Below, piece by piece: positions 32,112-41,190 of a stretch of DNA of 64,000 nucleotides. A program made the position numbers and the translations under genes. A model generated the notes under the pieces. The model was not told the DNA's origin. It did not search any database and saw nothing but the letters and a program-made list of their open reading frames with translations. Origin of the DNA: Sediminicoccus sp. KRV36. GTDB taxonomy: Bacteria; Pseudomonadota; Alphaproteobacteria; Acetobacterales; Acetobacteraceae. Position 1 is the first letter of the stretch. Each line of letters opens with the position of its first letter. Location: NCBI RefSeq assembly GCF_023243115.1, contig NZ_CP085081.1, positions 2,480,001 to 2,544,000 of the forward strand, read 5' to 3'.

Positions 32112-33172
32112 GCGGCAGCGAGGAAGACGACATGGCGGCCGCCTGGGGCGCGGCCCTGGCCGAGGAAGATGGCCCGCCCGCGGCCGACATACCCCCCGAC
32201 TCCACGCGTGTCCTGAACCAGGCCGAGATTGACAGCCTGCTCGGCTTCGAAGGCGGGGAGGGGGATGATGCCGGCAAGACCGGGATGGAGCGGATGATCC
32301 TCTCCGGCCTCGTATCCTATGAGCGCCTGCCGATGCTCGAAATCATCTTTGATCGGCTTGTCCGCATCCTCTCGACCAGCTTGCGCAACTTCACCTCGGA
32401 CAATGTCGAAGTCTCGATTGACAGTGTGGCGAGCCAGCGTTTCGGCGATTATCTCAATTCGGTTCCGCTGCCCGCGATGCTGGCCGTCTTCAAGGTGGCG
32501 GATTGGGATAATTTCGGGCTGATCGTCGTGGATTCCTCGATGATCTATTCCGTCGTGGATGTGTTGCTGGGGGGGCGGCGCGGCACGGCGGCCATGCGCA
32601 TCGAAGGCCGGCCCTACACCACCATCGAACGCACGCTGGTCGAGCGGCTGATCGGCGTGGTCCTGCGCGATCTCGGCGAGGCCTTCGCCCCCATCACCAA
32701 TGTCGAATTCCAGTTCGAGCGGCTTGAGGTGAATCCGCGCTTCGCGACCATCTCGCGCCTGGGCAATGGCTGCGTCCTCACCCGGCTGCGGATTGACATG
32801 GAGGATCGCGGCGGGCGGCTCGAATTGCTGCTGCCCTACGCCACGCTGGAGCCGGTGCGGGAGCTGCTGCTCCAGCAATTCATGGGCGAGAAATTCGGCC
32901 GCGACAGCATCTGGGAAACCCACCTGGCCGAGCAGCTGCGCCACACCGACATCGCGCTGGATGTGGTGCTGGATGAGCAGGTGATGCCGCTCTCCAGCGT
33001 CATCGCGCTGAAGCCTGGCGATCGCATCATGCTGAATGCCATCCCTGGCGCCCCGGTGCGGCTGCAATGCGGCACGGTGCCGCTCTTCATCGGCGAATTC
33101 GGCCGTCGCGAGAACCGGCCGGCGGTGCGGATTTCAGAGAGCCTGGGACCGGTGGGAGAACTTCTGGCATGA
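32108..33172 (+). CDS. fliM: flagellar motor switch protein FliM
   Basis: The 354-residue protein contains the FliM CheY-binding-type segment LNQAEIDSLLGF (about residues 37-48). Here it follows an acidic extension instead of starting the protein. The middle domain has SYERLPMLEIIFDRLVRILSTSLRNFTSDNVEVS, and the C-terminal SpoA domain has DVVLDEQVMPLSSVIALKPGDRIML. It forms the switch C-ring with FliG and FliN. Overlaps link it to fliL and the next gene. Confidence 0.95.
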   Translation: MSGSEEDDMAAAWGAALAEEDGPPAADIPPDSTRVLNQAEIDSLLGFEGGEGDDAGKTGMERMILSGLVSYERLPMLEIIFDRLVRILSTSLRNFTSDNVEVSIDSVASQRFGDYLNSVPLPAMLAVFKVADWDNFGLIVVDSSMIYSVVDVLLGGRRGTAAMRIEGRPYTTIERTLVERLIGVVLRDLGEAFAPITNVEFQFERLEVNPRFATISRLGNGCVLTRLRIDMEDRGGRLELLLPYATLEPVRELLLQQFMGEKFGRDSIWETHLAEQLRHTDIALDVVLDEQVMPLSSVIALKPGDRIMLNAIPGAPVRLQCGTVPLFIGEFGRRENRPAVRISESLGPVGELLA

Positions 33173-33579
33173 ACGCATGGGAATGGGCGGCCCAGATGGC
33201 CGTCATCGGACTGCTGGCGGCCACGCTGCCCATGGCCTGGCGGCTGGATCGCATGCTGCGCGCCGTCCGCGCGGATCGTGCCGCGCTGGAACAGGGTGCC
33301 GATGGCCTGGGGGAAGCATCCCGCCATGCGGAAGCGGCCCTGATGCGCCTGCGCGCCACCACCGAGCTGGCTGGCCGGCAAGTGGCGGAACGCGTCGCCG
33401 GTGCCGAGGCGATCCGCGAGGATCTGCGCTACCTGGTCGAGCGTGCCGAGAGCCTGGCGGATCGTCTGGAAGCCGCCGTGCAGCAGGCGCGCCCCCTGGC
33501 GGGAGCGACCACGCCCCCCTCCCAGGCGGTGCGCAGCGAGGCCGAGCGCGAATTGATCCGCGCCCTGGGCATGAAGTGA
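33169..33579 (+). CDS. flagellar-operon membrane protein (DUF6468-like)
   Basis: The 136-residue protein has one N-terminal membrane helix (AAQMAVIGLLAATLPMAWRL). A long, charged, coiled-coil-prone helix follows (MRLRATTELAGRQVAERV, EDLRYLVERAESLADRLEAA), and the tail is short. Proteins of this shape and place, after fliM in alphaproteobacteria, carry DUF6468. Its function is unknown; a role in motor or stator assembly is an inference from position. The ATG overlaps the fliM stop. Confidence 0.75.
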   Translation: MNAWEWAAQMAVIGLLAATLPMAWRLDRMLRAVRADRAALEQGADGLGEASRHAEAALMRLRATTELAGRQVAERVAGAEAIREDLRYLVERAESLADRLEAAVQQARPLAGATTPPSQAVRSEAERELIRALGMK

Positions 33580-33592
33580 GGGAACGCAGGAC

Positions 33593-34228
33593 ATGATCCG
33601 CCTTCCGCGCCCGCGCCTCCTGCCTCTTTCGCTGCTGGGCATGCTGGCCTTGCTCGGCGTGAAGCTGGAAGGGCTTTGGCCTGATGGGGCGGTGCCTGGC
33701 CGGCTGGTTTCGCAAGCCGTGGCCAGCGCGCCCGCCGCCGCGCCCGTCCCGCCGCCCACGCCACCTGTAGCGCCCGCCTCCATACCCATCCCGCGCAGCG
33801 AGGCGCCGCCCACGCCAGATGCGCTGGCCGAACGCGCGGTGCTCGAAGCCCTGCGCGCCCGCCGCGCCGAAATCGAAGCGCGCGAGGCCGCATTGGCGCA
33901 ACGCGAAATGCTGATCGCCGCGGCGGAGCGCCGGCTGGCCGATCGCCTCGATGAGCTGGGGGCCCTGCGCCAGCGGCTGGAGGCCGAGGGCCGCCAGCGC
34001 GACGAGCGGACCGAGCAGGGCTGGCGGCAGATGGTGCGGCTCTATGAGGGCATGCGGCCGCGCGATGCGGCCGGCATCTTCGATGATCTGGACATGCCCG
34101 TGCTCATCCAGGTGGTGGATCGCATGCGTGAGGCGAAGGCGGCCCCGGTGCTGGCCGCGATGCGCCCGGAGCGCGCGCGCCTGGTGACGACCGAACTCGC
34201 CCGGCATCGCTCGCGCCCCTTGGAATAA
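33593..34228 (+). CDS. MotE-family/MgtE-N-like flagellar protein
   Basis: The 211-residue protein has an N-terminal membrane anchor (about residues 11-25), a proline-alanine-rich linker, a coiled coil (ARRAEIEAREAALAQREMLIAAAERR) and a C-terminal MgtE-N-like fold: VRLYEGMRPRDAAGIFDDLDMPVLIQVVDRM and VLAAMRPERARLVTTELA. This matches MotE, a periplasmic chaperone of the stator-associated protein MotC in rhizobia. The location between fliM and cheY supports a motor role. The exact partner here is uncertain. Confidence 0.8.
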   Translation: MIRLPRPRLLPLSLLGMLALLGVKLEGLWPDGAVPGRLVSQAVASAPAAAPVPPPTPPVAPASIPIPRSEAPPTPDALAERAVLEALRARRAEIEAREAALAQREMLIAAAERRLADRLDELGALRQRLEAEGRQRDERTEQGWRQMVRLYEGMRPRDAAGIFDDLDMPVLIQVVDRMREAKAAPVLAAMRPERARLVTTELARHRSRPLE

Positions 34229-34285
34229 CCGCATCTTAACCCGCACCGCGCCACAAGGGTTGCGGCAACGAAGGAGTGACTGCTG

Positions 34286-34672
34286 ATGGCACTGGACAAG
34301 AACATGAACGTCCTCATCGTGGACGATTACAAGACGATGCTGCGCATCATCCGCAACCTGCTGAAGCAGCTCGAATTCGACAATGTGGAAGAAGCAACGG
34401 ACGGCGCCGAAGCGCTGGCGAAGCTGCGGGCGGGCAATTTCGGCCTGGTCATCAGCGACTGGAACATGGAGCCGATGACGGGCCTCGACCTCCTCAAGGA
34501 GGTGCGCGCGGATGCCCGGCTGAAGAACCTGCCCTTCATCATGATCACGGCCGAGAGCAAGACGGAAAACGTCGTCGCGGCGAAGGCGGCGGGCGTCTCC
34601 AACTACATCGTCAAGCCGTTCAATGCGGAAACCCTGCGCGAGAAGATCGAGAAGGTCCTGATCCATGCCTGA
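34286..34672 (+). CDS. cheY: chemotaxis response regulator CheY
   Basis: The 128-residue single receiver domain has the acidic pair D13/D14, phosphoacceptor D58 in ISDWNMEPMTG, the switch threonine T88 in MITAES and lysine K110 in YIVKPF. Phosphorylated CheY binds the motor switch to change rotation. No output domain is present. The next gene, cheZ, overlaps its 3' end by eight bases. GGAG precedes the ATG. Confidence 0.93.
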   Translation: MALDKNMNVLIVDDYKTMLRIIRNLLKQLEFDNVEEATDGAEALAKLRAGNFGLVISDWNMEPMTGLDLLKEVRADARLKNLPFIMITAESKTENVVAAKAAGVSNYIVKPFNAETLREKIEKVLIHA

Positions 34673-35255
34673 CGGAAGCGGGCAGGACCCGATCGAGCAG
34701 GCGGTGCGCCAGGTGCTGGGCAGCCTTGCCGGTGACATGACCAGCGTTGAAGCCTCCCTGCTGGCGGAGCTGGAAGCGCTGGGCCGCGAAGTGCAGCGCG
34801 CCAAGTCCGAGATGGCCGCCCTCCGGGTGGACGACATCAATGACAGCCATATCCCCCGCGCCACGGATGAGCTGGACGCTGTGGTGGAGCACACGGCCAA
34901 GGCCACCAACGAAATCCTCGATGTCTGTGAAGGGCTGGAGGCGATGCAGTCGCGCCTCTCGTCGGCGGAGGCCGAGAATCTCGGCATCGCCGTGACGCGC
35001 ATCTACGAGGCATGCAGCTTCCAGGACATCACCGGCCAGAGGATCAGCAAGGTGGTGAGTGCGCTGAAGGCGATCGAGCAGCGTGTGGCCGAGGTCACCG
35101 CACGCTTCGCACCGGGTGGCCCCATGCCCGCCGTGGAGGATGAGCTGCCCATCACGCCGGTGACGGAGGGGCGTGCCCTGGCCAATGGGCCACAGATGCC
35201 GGGCGCGGCCAGCAGCCAGGAGGAGATTGACCGCCTCCTGGCGAGTTTCGACTGA
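34665..35255 (+). CDS. cheZ: CheY phosphatase CheZ
   Basis: The 196-residue helical protein contains CSFQDITGQRISKVV with D121 and Q125 in the spacing of the E. coli catalytic pair D143/Q147. It ends in SQEEIDRLLASFD, like the C-terminal CheY-binding peptide of CheZ. It speeds dephosphorylation of CheY-P. Overlap with cheY supports co-expression. Confidence 0.9.
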   Translation: MPDGSGQDPIEQAVRQVLGSLAGDMTSVEASLLAELEALGREVQRAKSEMAALRVDDINDSHIPRATDELDAVVEHTAKATNEILDVCEGLEAMQSRLSSAEAENLGIAVTRIYEACSFQDITGQRISKVVSALKAIEQRVAEVTARFAPGGPMPAVEDELPITPVTEGRALANGPQMPGAASSQEEIDRLLASFD

Positions 35256-38200
35256 TGCGCGGCCCGGCCCTCGGTCTCCTGCTGGGGCTTCTTGCGCTGC
35301 CCGCCCTGGCGCAGGAGCGCGTGGCCGTCCGCACGGGCGACCACGCGGGCCATGGCCGGATCGTCTTCGACTGGGCCGCGCCGCCCAGCTATCAGGCGGA
35401 ACAGCAGGGGGACCGCGTCATCCTGCGCTTCCCCAATCCCGATACGATTGATCTGGCCGGCGCACGCCGCCTGCCGCGCAATCTCCTGGCCGTTACGCGG
35501 GTCGCCGGGGGGGTCGAGCTGACGCTGCGGCCCGGCGCGCGCATGCGGCATTTCCGCAACGGCCCCAAGGTGGCGATCGACCTTCTTGATCCGCCGGAAG
35601 CGGGAGCACCGCCAGCACGGCCGGCGGAAACCCGGCAAACCGAGGCCGCAGCGCGCCCGGTGACGCGCCCTGTGGAAGCGCGGCCGGCGCAGGAGAATGC
35701 CCGTGTTGCCGCATCCCGGACGGCGCCGCGTGAGCCAGCGCCCCCGCCCAGCAGCGCGGAGTTGTCCAACCGGCCGCCGGCGCCCATTGCAGCTGCCGCG
35801 CCGGTGCTGCTGCCTCCATCCGCCCCCACGCCACCCGCCATGCCGCGGAGCGAGCCGACCCCGGCCGGCCCGACCTTGGCCATCGCTCCGCCGCCCACCC
35901 CGCCGGCAAGGTCACCGCAGCCCCTTCCTGAGCCCATGCGAGCCGAAGCGCCGGCCGCCACGCCGGAGCAGCCCGCAGTGCGCATACAACAGCCGCCACG
36001 TCCCGTTGCGGCGCAGCCACCCTTGGCCAGCTTGGCAGGGCCCGCCCCCCTGCGCGCAAGGCTGGTGGATGACGCCGCTCTTGGTCCTTCCATGCGGCTT
36101 ACCCTGGGCACCGGCACGGGTCTCGCGGCCCTGCGCCGTGGCGAGCAGGCGCTACTCGTGATCGAGACGGAGCGCCCCATCGAATTCGGCGGCTTGCTGC
36201 GTGAGCCGGCCTTCAACGGCATCCAGGCGAGGAGCTTGCCCGGCGCCACATTGGTCACCTTTCCGCTCGCCCCCTCCCGCCAGGTCGCCTTGCGGCAGGA
36301 GGGCAATGACTGGTTCGTGGCGCTGGTGCCGCGCCAACATCCGGCGGCCACGGCGATTCCAGCTTTGCGGGCGGAATTCGACCAGGGCCGCACCATCCTG
36401 CATGCGGCGCGGCCCACCCGCGTGGTCAGCCTCACGGACCCATTGACGGGCGGCCCGCTGCTGCTCGGCCTGGTTGCGCAGGCGGCACCGCGGCAAATCG
36501 TGACGCGCGGCCTCGCGGAGCTTGATCTGCTGGAGACCTTCCTGGGCGTTGCGGTGCTGGCACGGGCGGACCGCGTGGCCTTGCGCACCGGCGCCGAGCG
36601 ATTCCTGCTGTCGGTGGAGGGCGGCGCCGTCTCGCTGGCGGCCGAGCCAAGCGAAGGCCAATGGGCCGCGATGGGCATGACGCGCAGCTTTGACCTGCAC
36701 GGCCAGCCCATGCCCGCGCTGCTGGAACGGTTGCGCGCGCAACAGGCCTCCATCGCCTCGGCCGCGCCGCTGCTGCGGGCGGAGCCACGGCTTGCCGCCG
36801 CCCAGACGCTGCTGGCGCTGGGCCTCCCGCAGGAGGCGCAATCCATGCTGCGTCTGGGCGCACAGGAAAACCCTGAAGCGGCGCTGGATCGCCGGCAGGC
36901 CTTCCTGGCTGGCATGGCCGCGCTGCTGGCCGGCCGGCCGAGCGAGGCGACTGGGTTGGATGCGGAACTCCCTGGCTCCGATGAACTGCTGCTCTGGCGC
37001 AGCCTGCGCGCCGCGATGCAGGGCGATGCCCAGGCAGCCGCCCCTGGCCTGGCCGCTGCCTGGCCGCTGCTGTCCGCCTATCCCGAGGGGTTGCGCCGCC
37101 GTGTGATTGGCGTGGCAGCCGAGGCGCTGGTCGAGGGTGGGCAGCATGTGGCTGCCCGGCGCCTGATCGAGGGGGCGGCGGATGAGCCTGCCATCCTGCT
37201 CGCCCAGGCCAAGCTGGAGGAAGCGAGCGGCCAGCCCGCGCGCGCCCTGGAGGCCTATGAAGCCGCCGCCAATGGTCGGGACCGGCTGATGCGCGCGCGT
37301 GCGCTGCGGCGCGGCATTGAGTTGCGGCTGGCGACTGGCCGACTGGATGCGGCGGGCGCTGCGCGCGCGCTGGAGGCGGCGCTGTTTGCGTGGCGCGGGG
37401 ATGCGATGGAGCTCGCCACGCGGGAGCGGATCGCGGCATTGCGGCGCGAGGCGGGCGACCCGCGCGCGGCACTCGCCCTGCTGCGTGAGACGGAGACGGC
37501 CTTCCCCGAGCAGGCGGGCAGTTTGCGCGCCCCGATCCAGGCAGCCTTCCTGCACGCGCTTGAAGTCGAATCACCCCTCGGCGCCGTAGCACTCTACGAC
37601 GCCCATCCTGAGCTGCTCCCGCCGGGCGAGGCTGGTGAGGCGATGTTGGCGCTGCTGACCGAGCGATTGACCGCGCTGGATCTCTCCGACCGCGCCGCCG
37701 CCGTCTTGCGGCGCGCGATGGAGCGGGCCCCGCCGGGTGAGGATCGGGCGGCGCTTGGCGCGCGGCTGGCAGCGCAGCGCCTGGCTGAACGCGATGCGGA
37801 GGGCGCGCTCTCGGCCCTTGCCGCCAGTTCCGCGCCACGTCTGCCGCCCGCGCTGGTCGGCGCCCGCAGCCTTCTGGCCGCGCGTGCCGAGGCAAGGCGC
37901 GGCAATCGCGCTGTAGCGACGGAGGTCTTGCAGGCGCTCGGCCCGGCGGGGGATGAGGCGCTGTCCGAAATCCTCGCCGATGCGCGCGATTTTACGGGTG
38001 CGGCCGCGGCACTGGGTCGCCATCTGGCCTCGCTGCCGGCGGCATCCGGCCCCTTGCCGGAAGACGCGCAGCGGTTGGTGCTGCGCCAGGCGGCGCTGCT
38101 GGCCATGGCGGGGGATGAGCGGGGGCTCGCGCAGCACCGCGCCCGCCATGTGGCGCGAATGGCGCCCGGGCAGATGGCGACGGCGTTTGAGGCGCTGACC

Positions 38201-38317
38201 ACGGACCCGGTGCGGGGCCTCGCGGACCTCCCGCGCTTGGCGCGGGAACTGAACCTCTTCCGGAGTTTGCCGCAAAGGCTGGAGCCTTTGCGGACTGCGC
38301 AACGCCCGGCCGGTTGA
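35255..38317 (+). CDS. large exported protein with AMIN-like and helical-repeat regions
   Basis: This 1020-residue protein has a signal peptide cut after ALPALAQ. A beta-rich module (about 20-115) reads GRIVFDWAAPPSYQAEQ and later FRNGPKVAIDLLDP, which looks AMIN-like. A long proline-alanine linker (about 116-265) and a second similar beta module (about 265-360) follow. From about residue 485 on it is an Ala/Leu-rich helical array resembling TPR repeats. It overlaps cheZ by one base (TGATG) and is co-transcribed with motor and chemotaxis genes. I cannot name a function; binding peptidoglycan or a periplasmic motor part is an inference. Confidence 0.8.
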   Translation: MRGPALGLLLGLLALPALAQERVAVRTGDHAGHGRIVFDWAAPPSYQAEQQGDRVILRFPNPDTIDLAGARRLPRNLLAVTRVAGGVELTLRPGARMRHFRNGPKVAIDLLDPPEAGAPPARPAETRQTEAAARPVTRPVEARPAQENARVAASRTAPREPAPPPSSAELSNRPPAPIAAAAPVLLPPSAPTPPAMPRSEPTPAGPTLAIAPPPTPPARSPQPLPEPMRAEAPAATPEQPAVRIQQPPRPVAAQPPLASLAGPAPLRARLVDDAALGPSMRLTLGTGTGLAALRRGEQALLVIETERPIEFGGLLREPAFNGIQARSLPGATLVTFPLAPSRQVALRQEGNDWFVALVPRQHPAATAIPALRAEFDQGRTILHAARPTRVVSLTDPLTGGPLLLGLVAQAAPRQIVTRGLAELDLLETFLGVAVLARADRVALRTGAERFLLSVEGGAVSLAAEPSEGQWAAMGMTRSFDLHGQPMPALLERLRAQQASIASAAPLLRAEPRLAAAQTLLALGLPQEAQSMLRLGAQENPEAALDRRQAFLAGMAALLAGRPSEATGLDAELPGSDELLLWRSLRAAMQGDAQAAAPGLAAAWPLLSAYPEGLRRRVIGVAAEALVEGGQHVAARRLIEGAADEPAILLAQAKLEEASGQPARALEAYEAAANGRDRLMRARALRRGIELRLATGRLDAAGAARALEAALFAWRGDAMELATRERIAALRREAGDPRAALALLRETETAFPEQAGSLRAPIQAAFLHALEVESPLGAVALYDAHPELLPPGEAGEAMLALLTERLTALDLSDRAAAVLRRAMERAPPGEDRAALGARLAAQRLAERDAEGALSALAASSAPRLPPALVGARSLLAARAEARRGNRAVATEVLQALGPAGDEALSEILADARDFTGAAAALGRHLASLPAASGPLPEDAQRLVLRQAALLAMAGDERGLAQHRARHVARMAPGQMATAFEALTTDPVRGLADLPRLARELNLFRSLPQRLEPLRTAQRPAG

Positions 38318-38355
38318 GTCGTGCGTGGGGTGGGGGGGAGGTCCGCGATTTTTTC
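38290..38355 (+). terminator. possible terminator of the fliL operon
   Basis: GCGGAC (38290-38295) can pair with GTCCGC (38341-38346) just before GATTTTTTC. Further pairing inside the loop is possible (CAAC/GTTG). The long loop and overlap with the end of the coding region make this uncertain. Confidence 0.35.
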
Positions 38356-38495
38356 GGGGCCGAAATGTGGAATTTCATTTGACCCCCCGGCCCCCATGCC
38401 CCATATCCCCCGCCACTGACCTGTTCGAACCGACGGCCGCTGGGGCCGCACAGCCGACAATATGGTCATCTGCTGGTGGGAAAGGGGAACCCGAC

Positions 38496-38969
38496 ATGGA
38501 CTCTCTCGTCCGACTGGGGATGGACTCGGAAATGCTCCCGAGCGACGCCCAGAATGCGACACATGCGTCGGCCACGGCTGGCTCCATCAGCGAGGCGAAG
38601 GATTACTTCGTTGAGCGCAATGGCGTCCGGTATGCGGGCACGCACCTGATCATTGATCTCTGGGGTGCGACGAACCTCGATGATCCAGGTCACATTGATG
38701 CGGTTCTGCGCGCGGCGGCCATCGCCTCGGGTGCGACGATCCTGCATGGGCATTTCCATCATTTCTCGCCCAATGGCGGCGTGAGTGGCGTGCTGGTGCT
38801 GGCCGAAAGCCACGTCTCCATCCACACCTGGCCGGAACGCGATTACGCGGCGCTGGACATCTTTGTCTGCGGTGATTGTGACCCGTACAAGGCCATCCCG
38901 CTGCTGAAGACCGGCTTCCTGCCGGAGCGCATCACCCTCGCCGAGCACAAGCGCGGCATGGTTGGCTGA
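38496..38969 (+). CDS. speD: S-adenosylmethionine decarboxylase proenzyme
   Basis: The 157-residue proenzyme has GTHLIIDLWGATNLDD, HGHFHHFSPNGGVSGVLVLAESHVSIHTWPE and DIFVCGDCDPYKA. The self-cleavage site is the E104-S105 bond in AESHVS, where serine becomes the pyruvoyl group. It makes decarboxylated AdoMet for spermidine synthesis. It carries a ~30-residue N-terminal extension relative to short bacterial forms. AAAGGGGAA precedes the ATG. speE follows after a strong terminator-like hairpin. Confidence 0.95.
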   Translation: MDSLVRLGMDSEMLPSDAQNATHASATAGSISEAKDYFVERNGVRYAGTHLIIDLWGATNLDDPGHIDAVLRAAAIASGATILHGHFHHFSPNGGVSGVLVLAESHVSIHTWPERDYAALDIFVCGDCDPYKAIPLLKTGFLPERITLAEHKRGMVG

Positions 38970-38993
38970 GCCACCCGCAGCGGTGGAATGAAC

Positions 38994-39022
38994 GGGGCCG
39001 GGCGGCAACGCCCGGCCCCTTT
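38994..39022 (+). terminator. intrinsic terminator/attenuator between speD and speE
   Basis: GGGGCCGGGC and GCCCGGCCCC form a stem of ten pairs, eleven with the closing G-C over a GCAA tetraloop, followed by TTTCTCTT. It lies in the 94-bp speD-speE gap, so readthrough would decide how much speE is made from the speD promoter. Confidence 0.8.
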
Positions 39023-39063
39023 CTCTTGAATGGGCTTCTTGAGTGGACGTGAGGACGACAGCG

Positions 39064-39927
39064 ATGACCGATGTGTGGGTGAATGAAACGCTTTATCCCG
39101 ATTGGGGCCAGCGCTTCCTGGTGAAGCGCGAACTCGCGCGGGTGAAGAGCGAGTTCCAGGACATCATGCTGTTCGAGAGCACCTCGCATGGGCGCGTGAT
39201 GGTGCTGGATGGCGTGATCCAGATCACCGAGCGCGACGAATTCGTCTATCAGGAAATGCTCACCCATGTGCCGCTGCTGGCGCATGGCGCGGCCAAGCGC
39301 GTGCTCATCATCGGCGCCGGCGATGGCGGCGTGCTGCGGCGCGTGCTGCAGCATCGCAACGTCGAGAAATGCGTGATGGTGGAAATTGACGGCGAGGTGA
39401 TCCGCCTTTGCCAGGAGCATATGCCCGACATCGCGGGCGATGCCTGGACCAACCCGCGTGGCCAGGTGATCGTGGGCGACGGCATTGACTATGTGCGCCA
39501 GGCCGAAGCCGGTTCCTTCGACGTCGTGATCGTGGACAGCACGGATCCGATCGGCGTGGGCGAGGTTCTATTCACCGACGAGTTTTATCACAACGCCGCC
39601 CGCCTGCTCTCGGCCGATGGGCTGATCGTGAATCAGTGCGGCGTGCCCTTCATGCAGGCGGATGAGCTGCGCGAGACCTCGCTGCGGCGCGGCAAGTTCT
39701 TCGCTGATATCTCCGCCTATGTGGCGGCGGTGCCGACCTATGTGGGGGGCTTCATGACGCTGGGCTGGTCCGCCAAGACCAAGGGCCTGCGCGATGTGCC
39801 GGTGGCCGAAATCCGCCGCCGCGCGGAAGCGGCAGGCATTGCGGGGCTGACGCGCTACTGGACGCCGGAGATTCACGCCGGCTGCTTCAACCTGCCGCCC
39901 TACATCGCGGAAAACCTGCCCGGTTGA
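39064..39927 (+). CDS. speE: spermidine synthase (polyamine aminopropyltransferase)
   Basis: The 287-residue protein has LYPDWGQRF, FGRVMVLDG-type HGRVMVLDGVIQITERDEFVYQEMLTHVPL, the nucleotide motif VLIIGAGDGGVLRRVL, VEIDGEVI and the catalytic region IVDSTDPIG. It transfers the aminopropyl group from decarboxylated AdoMet to putrescine. GAGGA lies nine bases before the chosen ATG; a GTG 21 bases upstream is possible. Confidence 0.96.
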   Translation: MTDVWVNETLYPDWGQRFLVKRELARVKSEFQDIMLFESTSHGRVMVLDGVIQITERDEFVYQEMLTHVPLLAHGAAKRVLIIGAGDGGVLRRVLQHRNVEKCVMVEIDGEVIRLCQEHMPDIAGDAWTNPRGQVIVGDGIDYVRQAEAGSFDVVIVDSTDPIGVGEVLFTDEFYHNAARLLSADGLIVNQCGVPFMQADELRETSLRRGKFFADISAYVAAVPTYVGGFMTLGWSAKTKGLRDVPVAEIRRRAEAAGIAGLTRYWTPEIHAGCFNLPPYIAENLPG

Positions 39928-40090
39928 GGGCAGGCCAGGTTCCGGCCGCCGCTGCTTTCGGTGCGCGTGTTTGCGGCGAAGTTCCTTTTCACCACCGGGT
40001 GGCGTGGCTTGCGGGCTGGACCATTCGGGAGTCCCCGATCATGCGGGGCGTTGTGCAGGAACTCCGCCTGGGTGGATGTGACATGTCCGC

Positions 40091-40138
40091 GAGAGCGACC
40101 CGTTGGCCTTGCCCATTCGCATGGCCCGGATCGCTCTC
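40091..40138. terminator. inverted repeat in the speE / Bug convergent gap
   Basis: GAGAGCGA (40091-40098) and TCGCTCTC (40131-40138) are perfect inverted arms around a 32-base loop that has further GGCC self-complementarity. It lies in the 285-base gap between convergent genes, where nothing else is seen. There is no T-run. Confidence 0.35.
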
Positions 40139-40212
40139 CGTCCCCACCCGCTCACGTCATCGCCAGCGGCGGCCGGTATTTTATCCTGGGCCAGGGCGCG
40201 GCCCCTCCGCCC

Positions 40213-41178
40213 TCACTGAATCCTGATGTTCCGCGCCCGGACTACGGCGCCCCATCGGCTGCTTTCGGCGGCGGCATAGGCTGGCCATTCCGCAATGAGC
40301 CTCGTTTCCGCCGTGACCGCCAGCGCATCAAGGCGCGGCTGCATCTCTGGCGCGCGGAGTGCGGCGCGGCTGGCGGCATTCAGCCGCTCCAGGATGGCGG
40401 GCGGCGTGCCGGCCGGTGCCAGCATCGCCACATGCTCGACAATCTCTACGTCCGGAAAGCCTTGTTCGCGGAAGGTCGGCACGTCGGGCGCGAGCGGGCT
40501 GCGCGTGGCGGAGGCCACACCCAAAGCGCGCAAATCGCCGGAGCGGATGAAGCCCATGACGGCGGCGGCCGGCATGAAAACCATCCCGGCCTCTCCAGCC
40601 ACCACGGCCTGCACGGCGGGGCCGCCGCCACGGTAATTCACCTCCAGCACCTCGATGCCGGCGGATTGCAACAGCATCTCGGTCGCGAGGTGCGAGGTGG
40701 CGCCCACGCTGGCATTGGCATAGGTCAGCCGGCTGTTGGGGCGGCGCGCCAGGGCCACATATTCGGCTAAGGTCGTCGCTGGCGAGTTGCGGTTCACCAG
40801 CATGAAGATCGGCATGGAGACCAGCAGGCCGATGCCGACGAAGTCGCGATCATTGTTATAGGGCAGTTGGTAGAGATGCGGCGCCACGGCATAGGTGCTG
40901 TTGGGCGTAATCACGATTGTATAGCCATCGGGCCGGGCGCGGGCGGCCAGGGCCATGCCGATGGTCCCGTTGGCGCCCACGCGGTTATCCACCACGAAGG
41001 GCTGGCCCAGATCGGTGGAGAGGCGCTGGCTGATCACGCGGGCGAAGGCATCGGTCGGCCCGCCCGGCCCCCAGGGAACGATGACGTTCACGGGGCGAGA
41101 GGGGAACGCCTCCTGCGCCAAGGCAGGGGTAGCAAGGCCGAGGGAGGCGGCGATCAGGCCGCGGCGGGGCAGCATCAT
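40213..41178 (-). CDS. Bug/TctC-family periplasmic substrate-binding protein
   Basis: The 321-residue protein has an export signal (MLPRRGLIAASLGLATPALAQ) and the Bug pattern RPVNVIVPWGPGGPTDAFAR, VDNRVGANGTIG, ARPDGYTI and VNYRGGGPAVQAVV. AAGGAAG precedes the ATG pair. It stands at the end of a minus-strand run of aromatic-catabolism-like genes, so an aromatic acid is a plausible ligand. No TctA/TctB genes adjoin it. Confidence 0.88.
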   Translation of the reverse strand: MMLPRRGLIAASLGLATPALAQEAFPSRPVNVIVPWGPGGPTDAFARVISQRLSTDLGQPFVVDNRVGANGTIGMALAARARPDGYTIVITPNSTYAVAPHLYQLPYNNDRDFVGIGLLVSMPIFMLVNRNSPATTLAEYVALARRPNSRLTYANASVGATSHLATEMLLQSAGIEVLEVNYRGGGPAVQAVVAGEAGMVFMPAAAVMGFIRSGDLRALGVASATRSPLAPDVPTFREQGFPDVEIVEHVAMLAPAGTPPAILERLNAASRAALRAPEMQPRLDALAVTAETRLIAEWPAYAAAESSRWGAVVRARNIRIQ

Positions 41179-41190
41179 GGGGCACTTCCT

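Noticed and set aside
39961..40770. 269-codon plus-strand frame after speE
   Set aside because: Most of it is antisense to the Bug receptor, the start has no ribosome site and the translation shows no motif.
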